Part shown: positions 1 through 9,158 of the stretch, in pieces
Numbering within the stretch: the first letter of the stretch is position 1
How the letters are laid out: each line of letters begins with the position of its first letter
From: Ottelia alismoides
Lineage: Eukaryota; Streptophyta; Magnoliopsida; Alismatales; Hydrocharitaceae
DNA length: 64,000 bases
Direction of reading: 5' to 3'
Assembly: GCA_037367405.1 (NCBI GenBank)
Contig: JAZKJV010006933.1
Location: forward strand, 1-64,000
Program-made: the position numbers and the translations under genes
Notes under the pieces: model-generated
What the model was told of the DNA's origin: nothing
The model's input: the letters and a program-made list of their open reading frames with translations, nothing else
Databases searched by the model: none

Positions 1-279
1 TAGGACCGTCAGTACGTGTCTCCCACGAAGAACAGAGTGGAAAGCCAGAGCCGAAGATCTCCACGCCACCAGCATTCCCCCAGAAGAGCCCACCGCATCC
101 ACCGCTCTGAATTGATCGATGCCCCCCGCACCAAAAGACCTCCACAGGTCGTCCGTGTCAGCCTGAAGCTTCGTTTCTTGTAGCATAATGACATCGCAGC
201 CCCACTCCACGAATCTTGCCCCCAGTATCCTTCGCTTGCTCGGGTCCCCAAGTCCACGAACGTTCCAGGATAGAATTCT
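1..279 (-). pseudogene. LINE A ORF2, N-terminal endonuclease fragment
   Basis: Reading down from about 279, the translation begins ILSWNVRGLGDPSKRR and continues through a QETK motif. These are the first two signature motifs of the L1 apurinic/apyrimidinic endonuclease, which nicks target DNA and primes reverse transcription. The match to LINE B ORF2 (start 37913) is close. The codon aligned with the LINE B initiator ATG is GTG here, so the start may be lost. The rest of ORF2 lies left of the window. Confidence 0.8.
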
Positions 280-280
280 C

Positions 281-2160
281 ACTTGGACCGTCGGGTCTCC
301 CCTGAATGTGGGCCACACCCGCGGCCTCCGCAACTGTAATCTTTATAGACGAGTACGACTGCTCCTCCTCTCGGGAAGATCTTGACCTATTCCTTCGTCT
401 GTACCTCTTACCAGCCCTCCTGTCACTTGTTCCTTCAGAAGATTGATCAATGCGCATGGTGGTGCTCGGCGACATGGTAGCAACAACGACAACATCCTTC
501 ACGACCGAGGTCATCAGAGACTTCGAGCAAGGACGATAGAGCAAGACCGAAGCATGGTGATGGCTGGGTCCAACTCCTCCCCTCCGCCCTGACGAGGCCG
601 CACAAGGAAGAGGATGACAGTGGAGGGTCACCAAGGGACGAGCCCCCGGACCCTCCAAACGGGATGGACCACGTCGGCGAGGCAGAGAAGGACACGTATG
701 GCAAAGGATCAGCGGAGCCTGTTGAAGTAGAGAAGACCCGGTTAAGGACCGAATCCGCAAACCCCTTCGTACCCGAAAAACAAGAGAACGGTGGGATCGG
801 ACCGCGAAAGGGTCTGCGTATACAAGTCGGGCGCTCGGACCCATATCCACAAGCAAAGAGTAAGGTGACGTCGACCTAACGGTTAACCCTCTTTCCTCGT
901 CAGAAGACAGAGAATTTTTGGGACACCATGCACAGCACACGAGACGGACCCACCAAAGGTCACGTGTAATCAGCGATCAACATCGTGCGCTGTTCCACCA
1001 AGGGCACCCCTTGGGAGGGCAACCACCACCTCGGTATATGAAACGTCGTCGTTCGACCAACCAACCTTCACCCTTGGAAGCTTCGACGGCGGCGGAGGTG
1101 GTGGCTCAACAAACTGCAGCTCGATTCTGAATGAGAAGCGACCAACCTCCAACTCCGCAAAAGAACTCCGACCATGTAAACCGTCCAGGATGGCCCTGTT
1201 GCACTCCATCAACACCCTCGTGTCGTCCACTGGCGAACTGGGCTTGAGCCCGTCGTCAAGCACCGCAAGAACTGCTCCCCACCACCATAGGGCCTTCCGC
1301 AAGCAACCTACCCTCCGAGATAGGAAAGGAACGCCTGTCACCCTCGCAACACAAACCTTCACCTCCGAACAGTAACCATCGGCAAATCGAAGATTTCACC
1401 AGCGGACATCCTTAGCATCGCCATTCTGAAGAACGCGATCCCTCTGGAAAGTTGAGAGACTGCGGACGCAGCACCTTCGATCATCAAGCTTCACCACATC
1501 GCCCATGAACCGTAGCCCTAAGAAACCATGCAGGTGGGTCTCCAAAGTCTCCACCGAGATAGTACCTCGCACTACGAAACCGATCAGCGCATGGAAATCG
1601 TAGTCCCGAATGCCATCCCGAACCTCGTCAGAGGTCAAAGAGCCACCTCCCTCCATCACAGGTTGCAGTTTACACGCATGCTGATCTACCCTTACAGGTC
1701 GAGTAACACCCGCCACAACCTCGGCGAAAGTAGGACCCCCCGGCGAACAGATGATGTTGTAGATGGTATGCGCTCCCCGCGCCAACGAGCCGAGCCTCGT
1801 ATAGGACCAAGGGCAGACATGCACGTAGCTTGGCGGTGACCAGGCTTCCTGCAGTAAAAGCATTTCGGCGGTGAAGGGCAGAACGAAGCAACGCGCCCCC
1901 TAGTTCCACATCGGAAACACCTCTTCTCCGGCTTCTTGTGTGACACAAGCACCCACTCCCCAGTTCCCCCTCCGGTAGGCTCCGCAAATCCACCGCCGAC
2001 CTGCCTCTTGCCCTCCTCCCAGAACACAACCGACTTTCCCTTATCCGGGCTTCCGCCTAAAGCCCCGTTGCGAGTTCCCCTCGCGCCCTCTTCCACGCAC
2101 CAACCCACCGTCGAACCCTCGCGAAGAAGCCTTTCCTCTCGGCGAACTCCCATGCAGTGA
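281..2160 (-). pseudogene. LINE A ORF1 (zinc-knuckle RNA-binding protein), frameshifted
   Basis: ORF1 proteins of plant L1 elements bind element RNA in the ribonucleoprotein. A likely start is the ATG near 2156. Two CCHC knuckles lie near 1840-1930: the first (CFRCGTRGRVASFC) has Arg in place of the zinc-binding His, and the second (CFYCRKPGHRQATC) is perfect. After them comes a FAEVVAG motif and a DUF4283-like region including GVPFLSRRVGCL (about 970-1640). The C-terminus, with VAEAAG, lies near 300-350. A TGA near 1396 and at least two frame changes break the reading frame. It is not functional as it stands. Confidence 0.8.
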
Positions 2161-2235
2161 ACCACCTTGCGTTCCCCACCCTCGAGCACTCCCTCAAGCA
2201 CTCCACCGCGTTCCCCGAAGCTCCATCCGTCCACT

Positions 2236-4180
2236 GATGTCAGTATTATCAACATTATCATGCCACCTCCTTATATGAGTCAGTTACCTTCTATGCCATC
2301 TCCACCACCACCTCCTATCATACCTTCACCTCCATCTTTCCCACCTTCAGTACCCATTGTCCCCCCGTTACCAAAGTACTATACTCGTCGGTTCTCCTCT
2401 GCTCAAGGTCATGATTCGTCATCCAACAGCCCTCAGGTTGGTTTTGATAACTTGATTTCTAACGATGAGTCTGAGGATCTATTGATACAGGGAACACAAC
2501 AGGATGGTGATCATGGAGATTTGGACGTCCCTATCGCTATTAGGAAGCAGAGGCGTACTTGTGCTTCCTATCCACTTGCTTCCCTGGTCTCTTTTCATCG
2601 TCTTACAGGCGATTTCCAGTGATTTGCAGTAGCTTTATCAGCCGTAGAAGTTCCACGCAATTACCAGGAGGCACTACAAGATAGCAAATGACGTCTTGCT
2701 ATGGAAGAAGAAATGGCCGCGTTGCAGTCCCGTGGAACTTGGACACTTGTTTCTCCTCCCGGAGCGTCTATTGTTAGCTGCAAGTGGGTGTTTACTGGTA
2801 AATACCGTGCAGATGGAAGCCTTGATCGGTACAAGGCAAGGCTCGTGGCACGTGGTTTTACTCAGACCTATGGAGTTGATTACTTGGACACGTTTTCTCC
2901 AGTTGCTCGACATTCTAGTTTACGTGTCCTTTCAGTTGCTGTAGCACGTGATTTGCCGTTGTTCCGGCTTAACGTGAAAAATGCTTTTTTATATGGAGAT
3001 CTACAAGAGGAGTTCTATATGCAGCAACCTCTGGGGTTTGCTGCTGAGGGTAGTGTCAACAGGTTTGTAGACTCCATAAGGCAATATATGGCCTTAAACA
3101 GAGTACTAGAGCATGGTTTCAAAAGCTTTCAGATTTGATTGAACGACAGGGACTCAAGAGGTCAAATACAGACCATTCCTTATTTGTGCAGAAGACGTCT
3201 AGAGGTACTGTTGCTATCATGGTGTATGTTGATGATATTATTGTTACAGGAGATGATGAGCAAGGAATCAAGATGGCGAAAGAAATTCTGGGCAGTCAAT
3301 TTGTGACTAAGGATCTGGGCACCCTAAGGTATTTCTTGGGGTTGGAATTTGCTAGAAATGCACAGGGTCTTGTGATGACCCAAAGAAGTATGTTACAGAT
3401 ATGCTTGCAGAGACAAGCATGATTGGATGTCGACCTTCAACGACTCCTATGGATCCTAGCATGAAGCTGTATGATGATGATACAAATGAAGTCGATAAGA
3501 GAAGATACAAAGAGATGGTTGGAAAACTCATTTATATTACAATTACCAGACCGGATATTGCATTTGCACTGAGTCGAGTGAGTCAATTCATGGAGCAACC
3601 TCGACAGGTACATATGGATGCAATATATATGATATTGAGATATCTAAAATCATCTTTAGGCTCAGGATTACTATTCAAGTAAGGAGAAACACTCTCTGTA
3701 TCCGTATATGCTGACGCGGATTATGCAGGTTGTCCTAAGGATAGGAAATCGACTTCGGGATTTGCAATATTTGTTGGCGGCACTTCTCTCGTTTCGTGGA
3801 AAAGCAAGAAACGAACTGTTGTAACAAGATCAAGTGCCGAGTCCGAATACAGGGCTATGGCTTAAGCAAGTACAGAAATGATGTGGGTCTGAGCAGTGTT
3901 ATGTGATCTACATGTAGAGGTTCCTCTACCCATGGAGTTACACTGTGATAACGAGGCTGCTCTATTCATTGCAAACAATCCTGCGTTCCATGAGAGGACA
4001 AAACATATTGAGGTAGATTGTCACTACACCAGAAACATGATTCAGAAGGGCCTGATTTCTACTTCCCATGTCAGCTCTGGAGAGCAAACTGCTGACATCT
4101 TCTCCAAGCCACTTCCTAGAGGATCATTTCAGAAGTGTTCATCCAAGTTGAGCATGATCGATATCTATTCTCCAGCTTGA
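2236..4180 (+). pseudogene. copia-1 pol (RT-RNase H), degenerate
   Basis: The frame passes through a proline-rich spacer, an IAIRKQRRTC motif, RT ([22 protein letters not shown], then MVYVDDIIVTGDD near 3220) and RNase H (YADADYAGC equivalents near 3710, HERTKHIEVDCHYT near 3990), and ends with SMIDIYSPA and a stop at 4180. There are in-frame stops at 2620 and near 2689, and further stops near 3680, 3864 and 3890. At least two frame changes also occur (around 3050-3135 and 3400). The RT catalytic YVDD box is still present, but no full protein can be made. Confidence 0.88.
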
Positions 4181-4187
4181 GGGGGAG

Positions 4188-4341
4188 TGTGAAGAGTTTT
4201 GTATTTTCATTTTTCATATGTATCTCTTTCTAATTCTCTTTTCTATTATTCACTTTATGTAATTTACCCATAGGCCTCTCTACTATATAAGAGAGCCTAG
4301 GGTTCTCAGAAATAACAAGGGCTTTTATTTTTCTCCCAACA
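4188..4341 (+). repeat. copia-1 3' LTR (154 bp)
   Basis: The LTR starts TGTGAAGAG directly after the polypurine tract and ends CCCAACA. It contains TATATAAGAGAGCCTAGGG, the core promoter-like block shared by nearly all copia LTRs here. The right flank is AGCGA; the left flank of the complete element is not in the window, so the target duplication cannot be checked. Confidence 0.85.
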
Positions 4342-5159
4342 AGCGATCATCTCCTGCGCGCAAAGCCCGCACTTCATCTGGCGGTACCATCTGGCGCACG
4401 AAGCCCTTCAGCATCTGGCGGAGCATCGTTTTCTTCCCCCTGCGCAAGAACCTCCAGGTGTCGCTCCTTGCTCCAGTAACGTAGCTCCGACTCCTCTCCA
4501 ATCTCCAGGAGCTAGTGCACAACTCATATGGAGGGTGATCTTCCAAGCGGTGATGTGCACAACTCCTCCTGCCATGTGCGTAGGCGCTCCGGCAAATCCT
4601 TCTCACGCACATCGCCATCCATCCTATTCCATCACTCCTGCACACACTTCCTCCCACCATGTGCGCAGGCGGTGCAAGCGATTGGTTGGGTTCCCCGAAG
4701 GGAATGCTAATCTCTTTGCGCATGCGAAGAAAAAGGGGAGGCTCCACTTTTCGGGCCTATCTTTTGGGCAATTGCTGCTATTAGCCTTAAAAAACAGGGA
4801 AGTCCGTTGTCTGGGCCGCGATCGGAAAAAAAGCGAAAAGCGAAAGTCCAAGTGGGCTATTATGTGTTAAAAAAACATATGCGTACAAAAAGAGAAAAAA
4901 AATCTGTACGCGATAAAAAATGTAATCGTAAAAAAAATCCTGTATGAAAAAAGAAGTCGAAAAAATTGAACGGCTTGGTTAAAAAATGCAAAAAATTGGG
5001 ACGGCTTATTGAAAAAAAGGAAAAGCCGTAAGAATTTTTGAGAATATTCATGTTTAACCCCATTTTATTGTCTTCTATCAACTTAGTCGACCATTGTCAT
5101 TTCTACCAGTATGAGAGAAAGGGAGAGTATTGTGTAGAGTCACATGTCTTGTTCCACAT
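4342..5159. other. Unassigned sequence with an A-run-rich stretch
   Basis: No gene is recognised. Positions 4342-4740 are GC-rich with open frames on both strands, but none has a recognisable motif. Positions 4828-5035 carry many runs of four to eight A on the plus strand and almost no matching T runs, with short imperfect repeats such as ACGGCTT. Confidence 0.5.
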
Positions 5160-5503
5160 TCAGATGTCAGATTCTCCAGACCTGCCAGATATTGCAGACT
5201 CTACAGTTGTTCAGTCTTGACATCAGATTCTGAGTCAGTATCAGACACACACATGTATGCGGTCTTCTTTCTGGTGTGCACATGTTTGCCATCTTTTCTA
5301 CTAGTCCCCATCTTTTATTGTTTTGTTAGCTAGAGTTTTCATGTGAGCCATAGAGACTCCAGAGTAGAGGACCATTCCCTATGCCATGTTGGCAAGGGTT
5401 TTCATGTGGTATCATAGGTATTCCATAGTAGAGTATCATTCTCTGTGCCAGATAGGAGAGACCCAGTTCTCCGACGAGAAGACCTTTTAGACTCCATTCT
5501 CCA

Positions 5504-5740
5504 ATGACCGTGGACTCCGACGAGGATTACACTTCTACAGCCTTTTCAGTTCAGCCCTTTTCAGAGATGGAGCAGTTGTCCACATGTTGTGGCAGGCCAG
5601 AGTACTCCGACGAGGAGACTTTTTTCAGTTGCAGTGGCTCTGACAGGCGCAGTTCAGAGCACATGCTCTTCGACGAGGAGATTCAGCAGACTCACACTCC
5701 AGCCCGTTCGTCCTCCTCACCTGCATGGCATGAGAAGTAA
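5504..5740 (+). pseudogene. Family N short ORF (DSDED), unknown function
   Basis: A 78-codon frame begins MTVDSDEDYTSTAFSV and matches N3 (TVDSDEDVSMTFSV, 50993 onward) and the minus-strand N2 copy near 17480. The copies share acidic repeats of the type SDEET and an end rich in Pro and His (PPHLHDM in N3). The N3 copy keeps REIKQLRARVLQVETHF, which looks like a coiled coil. The frame is scrambled after the first 20 codons in N1. No known family is recognised. It lies about 130 bp before the polypurine tract, where copia elements normally end RNase H. Confidence 0.45.
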
Positions 5741-5865
5741 CGTCCTTGACAATAACCGACAATTGTACGCGTTGAGTTGATATTGTCTGTAGTGTCATTT
5801 AGTGCGAGTTGAGGTTCTTTCTATTTGTCCAAGCTGAGCATTGCATGCTCCATCTTGAGGGGGAG

Positions 5866-6176
5866 TGTTGGAGTATTTTGTTGTCCGCCTTATATGATGT
5901 AAGGTAAATGGATATCTCCAGGATCCATTTACCTCATCCAGTGTTTCGTCCCATATCTACCAGTGGTAGAAGTTGGAGGCTCTGTGGAGGCAATATAAAG
6001 AGCCCCTGACCTCTTGTATCCATTGAGAAAGTGCAATGCAACTTATGGCCCTTTGAGGCATTCTCCTGTGATTTCATCCTGCTCCTTAGGGAGTAGGGTT
6101 CCACGTGAAATCCCGTGGTCATTCCAAGTTTTATTTCTATATTCTGATATGCTTCCGCCTTCTCTATTTTCTAACA
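5866..6176 (+). repeat. N1 LTR (311 bp)
   Basis: It starts TGTTGGAGTA after the polypurine tract and ends TTTTCTAACA. It has an AATATAAAGAGCCCC TATA-like block and a shared GGAGTAGGGTT motif. Its length equals that of the N2 LTR (15698-16008), which supports the boundaries. Confidence 0.75.
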
Positions 6177-6338
6177 CCCTTGTACTCATTGAGAAAAATG
6201 GAGTAGAGTATCAAGATCTTTGAGACGTTCTCCTGTGGTTTTATGCCGAACCTTATGTAGTAGGATTCAACATAAAACCCTAGTATTCATAACTGTTCTT
6301 TATTTATTACTTCTGCATTATATTTTAGCATGATATCA

Positions 6339-6356
6339 TAGCCAATTGATCCATGC
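6339..6356 (+). promoter_or_regulatory. Decayed tRNA primer-binding site
   Basis: TGATATCATAGCCAATTG directly follows the end of an LTR-like segment. It differs at two positions from the TGGTATCAGAGC start that copia elements use to pair with initiator methionine tRNA. It suggests this is a 5' LTR junction. Confidence 0.5.
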
Positions 6357-7187
6357 ATATATATATATATTTGAGATTCCCATCATTTCATTATTTTGTT
6401 CATGTTCTAATAGACTTGCTCTCGGTGGTATTAATTTGTGTTTGAGATTAGTTTGTTATTAAAGATAGCGTTTCAAGAATTCTTTTTCGAGATTAGGTTT
6501 CTAAAGGCATCGCCAACGACATGATTACAATGGATGCAAGCATCATGCGATCGATGGTCTTCTTCTCTAATGTTGGTTTCATCGTCTCTCAGAAACAAAG
6601 TCGCATGGACCTCTGTGCTTTATCTCCTTTGGAAATCGGTCTTCACGAGGCATGTGCGGTGATGGTTCCTTCAGTGGAAACCCTAACTTACAAATGTTGA
6701 AGAGAAGACTTGAGATCTAGCAGTTGCACACAACCCTCGTTGCACATGGGCATTGAAGATCAATTAGAGCATCGAAGATGTTGGTCACCGCCTAAAAAGC
6801 TCTTGGTGCATGCCCCAGTCATGCACAACTACCCTTGTGTACGGGCCCCTTCTCGCAGATCGTGATCCTCATACAAGCCTTTTTATCTGAGCACCTTCCC
6901 ATAAGCAACTCTTCCCAGAAGCATGGTCTCCCCACACATGACTCATCTTCGTATCTATAGGAAGCACTCCTAGCCGTGCCCCTTCATGCCTTGCAAAGGC
7001 CTTACTCGCCCTGACCTTCTCTATGCGCGAAACCTTCGACGCAATATCCCTCACAATGGCTGTGATGGATTCGTCGTCATTGGTTTTTCATGCCATGAGT
7101 TCTTTTATGCCTTAAGTTTCAAAAGAAGAAGAAAAGAGTTGGGTGCATGCTTTTGGGTTTTCTTACTGGGCCTTGGGCCTATGTATC

Positions 7188-7253
7188 ATTATATATATGT
7201 TTATTTGTCAAGCCCAAATAATTATATATATGTTTATTTGTCAAGCCCAAATA
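7188..7253. repeat. Perfect 33-bp tandem duplication
   Basis: A 33-bp unit starting ATTATATATATG and ending AAGCCCAAATA occurs twice head to tail with no mismatch (7188-7220, 7221-7253). It lies in non-coding decayed element sequence. Confidence 0.9.
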
Positions 7254-8100
7254 AGTGGGATGCTGTTGCCTCAAGGGGAGAATAAAGGAAATTGAAAAAA
7301 AGATAAAAAAGGGGCAATTGAAACCAAAAAAGGGATGATTGGTTGAAAAAATGATGATGGTGGATTGAAAAAAGGGGGAGGAAAAGAGATAGAAGAGGCA
7401 CATAAAAAAAGAAAAAGAATGAAAGAACGACAAGATGCCTTTTTTCACGTGTTCCCCCAAGTTGGTTGATTATCCATATGTTTCTGAAAAGCATGTGAGA
7501 AAGGGGGAGTATTAAATAAAGATTTCATGCTCTACCAATGTTTGAGGCAATTTATATTAGAGTGAATTTTTCTCAAAGATCTTCAAAGAGAGACTTATTA
7601 CAGGATTCATCCTCCATTGACGATGTATTCCAATACGAGATCCTTCCGAGATTCCTATGAGAGAACCCACTTTGAAATCCCAATGAGAGCGACCTGTTTC
7701 TCTTGACGTTCCTACGAGATCCTTCCTATATTCTCACGACATTCTTTGTTTTGCCCTTCAGAAAGATAGAGCAATCTTCAGTCAAGTAGGCATGTTGCAG
7801 GCCACATACTCCATGATGGAGACTCATTTCAATACCCATGACTTTGCTTGTTGCAGATACATAGCACACAAACTAGTTATCAATCGAAATTTTTCTATGG
7901 ATCGCCCTTCACACTCTACCCCTGCATTTCCTCCTCTCCAACATGACATGAAAAGCACCCTCCTCAGCGGTAACTGACATGATATTCGTCAAGTCAATAC
8001 TATGAAATGATATTCGTCAAGTCAATATTTTTCATAGTGTCACTGCCATGTAATCTATGTGTGAGGGAGTGCCTTATTTCTATTTGTTCAAGCCTAGCTT

Positions 8101-8619
8101 CCGTGCTCCTGCCCTCAACTTTCTCCATCCGAAGCAAGACTGCACAATCAAACTACCTTTTGTCGAGGGACCGGAGCATTCGGTGGAACCAATGAACTAC
8201 ACGTCGCTGCTTCTGTGCCGATGAGTGGGACAGAGGGCTCGTGGTACCTATTGCCCACCCTTCCTCTGCTTTTATTAGAAGAAATTCATATAGTCAGCAA
8301 GGCCACTCCAAACAAGGTGAAAAAAGCTTTTAGTAGCACAACAATATGGCTTTATGATAAGAAGCCAAGAGAGAGGAATAAAATCACTCTAATAGTACCG
8401 CTCTCTATAGTTAAAAAGTCATATGAAAAGCGTCAGAGCCCAATTTCATTCACCAAACGGATGCAGCGCAATGTTGTCTCAATCTGAATATACTCAGACG
8501 ACTGGGCGATTCACAAACTACCAGCATGTAGCTACCTAATGACAACGACAAACAAAATGCCTTAGAGCTCCCACATAATTTTTCCACAGAGGAAAACATC
8601 AACACCATAGCAATCACCT
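8101..8619. other. No gene recognised
   Basis: Frames here are short and show no motif on either strand. The stretch may be the downstream continuation of the minus-strand LINE ORF1 fragment at 8620-8990, but no conserved block supports that. Confidence 0.4.
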
Positions 8620-8990
8620 ACCATATCACATCTAACGGATGGACTTTGAGAAAGGGTGGACCATCAATAGAAACTCAATGCCACTAGATGTGTTTCACCA
8701 TACAAGTTGCCCTGCGATGGCCAAGTTTGCTGCACCTAAAGCACATGACCATGTCTTTGCAAGAGTGGGCCATATGCCCTCTTCTTCCAGAACAAAAGCA
8801 CCCAACATCGTTGGCTCTGGACCCCATCATTTCTGGCTACCGGACATTGGTCACTAGATGACAATCCTTCATCCTAAACACCTTGACCCAACCCCATCCC
8901 CATCTCCCTTTTTTAGTAGATATACGATCAACTTTTGTCTTCTCATTTCTCCGCTTCTCCTTGTTTCACTCGGTCATATCACCATTTAAT
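8620..8990 (-). pseudogene. LINE ORF1 zinc-knuckle fragment
   Basis: On the minus strand, near 8700-8800, a perfect CCHC knuckle CFRCSKLGHRRATC is preceded by a degenerate one (CFCSGRRGHMAHSC). The pair resembles the double knuckle of LINE A ORF1 in spacing and sequence. Copia-2 begins only a few bases beyond (8997), so copia-2 probably inserted into or beside this LINE relic. The remainder of the LINE is not recognisable. Confidence 0.55.
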
Positions 8991-8991
8991 G

Positions 8992-8996
8992 CCTTC
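8992..8996. repeat. copia-2 target-site duplication, left copy
   Basis: CCTTC directly precedes the left LTR and is repeated exactly at 14063-14067 after the right LTR. A 5-bp duplication is the usual product of copia integrase. Confidence 0.92.
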
Positions 8997-9151
8997 TGTT
9001 GGGAAAAGAGACTTCGTTGTTTATTCAGAAAACCCTAGGCTCTCTTATATAGGGAGAGACCTTAAGGGTAAATTACAGAGAGGTCTATATAAAATAAAGA
9101 AATAACAACAAACTACATAAAGAGATAATAACACTACTAACTATTTCTACA
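8997..9151 (-). repeat. copia-2 3' LTR (155 bp)
   Basis: On the plus strand the LTR reads TGTTGGGAAAAG to TTTCTACA. It holds the shared CTCTCTTATATAGG block, which on the minus strand is a TATATAA box. Confidence 0.93.
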
Positions 9152-9158
9152 CTCCCCC

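Larger units (their letters stand above)
1..2230 (-). mobile_element. LINE A, L1-type non-LTR retrotransposon, partial
   Basis: This minus-strand L1-type LINE runs off the left edge of the window. Reading from about 2230 down to 1 it contains an ORF1 with two zinc knuckles and a DUF4283-like nucleic-acid-binding region, then the first codons of ORF2 (apurinic endonuclease). ORF1 and ORF2 match LINE B at 36207-46652 in order and sequence, so they belong to related lineages. Unlike LINE B, LINE A keeps the zinc-knuckle segment. Its 5' end abuts copia-1 coding sequence near 2231, which suggests that the LINE inserted into copia-1; the other flank lies outside the window. The boundary is approximate. 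Confidence 0.85.
2231..4341 (+). mobile_element. copia-1, 3' part of a Ty1/copia retrotransposon
   Basis: This is the 3' half of a plus-strand Ty1/copia element: the end of the integrase-RT spacer, reverse transcriptase, RNase H, polypurine tract (GAGGGGGAG ending at 4187) and a 3' LTR at 4188-4341. The 5' part (gag, protease, integrase) is absent because LINE A begins at the left edge. It is the only copia element in the window with coding sequence on the plus strand, the same strand as the host gene. The pol sequence closely resembles copia-2 and copia-3. Confidence 0.9.
5160..6176 (+). mobile_element. Family N element N1, 3' part with LTR
   Basis: The internal 3' region is followed by a polypurine tract (TTGAGGGGGAG) and a 311-bp LTR. 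The region just before the tract (CCAAGCTGAGCATTGCATGC) resembles the end of copia RNase H genes, but no RT or integrase is seen upstream. Two further copies share the same arrangement: N2 (15698-17590, minus) and N3 (50755-51630, plus). All carry a short ORF with a DSDED motif. Part of the internal region (about 5332-5455) is an imperfect tandem duplication. This looks like a non-autonomous copia relative. Confidence 0.7.
6177..8100 (+). mobile_element. Second N-related element: partial LTR, primer site, decayed internal region
   Basis: Positions 6177-6338 repeat the last half of the N LTR (TTGAGACGTTCTCCTGTGG, TTTTAGCA). They are followed directly by TGATATCATAGCC, a decayed methionine-tRNA primer site. 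This is the structure of a 5' LTR entering an internal region. The far end (about 7620-8100) resembles the N 3' internal region (GGAGACTCATTTCAAT, then a degenerate version of the tail before the tract). The middle holds no recognisable gene; a purine-rich GAGAAAGGGGGAGT lies near 7497. Confidence 0.5.

Noticed and set aside
4325..4747. A 140-codon minus-strand open frame
   Set aside because: No recognisable motif, arginine/proline-rich from base composition, overlaps the copia-1 LTR end, and competing frames of similar length exist on the other strand.
7179..7494. Overlapping minus-strand frames rich in Phe, Ser and Leu
   Set aside because: They come from a purine-rich plus strand and the 33-bp tandem repeat; no start context, domain or homolog is apparent.
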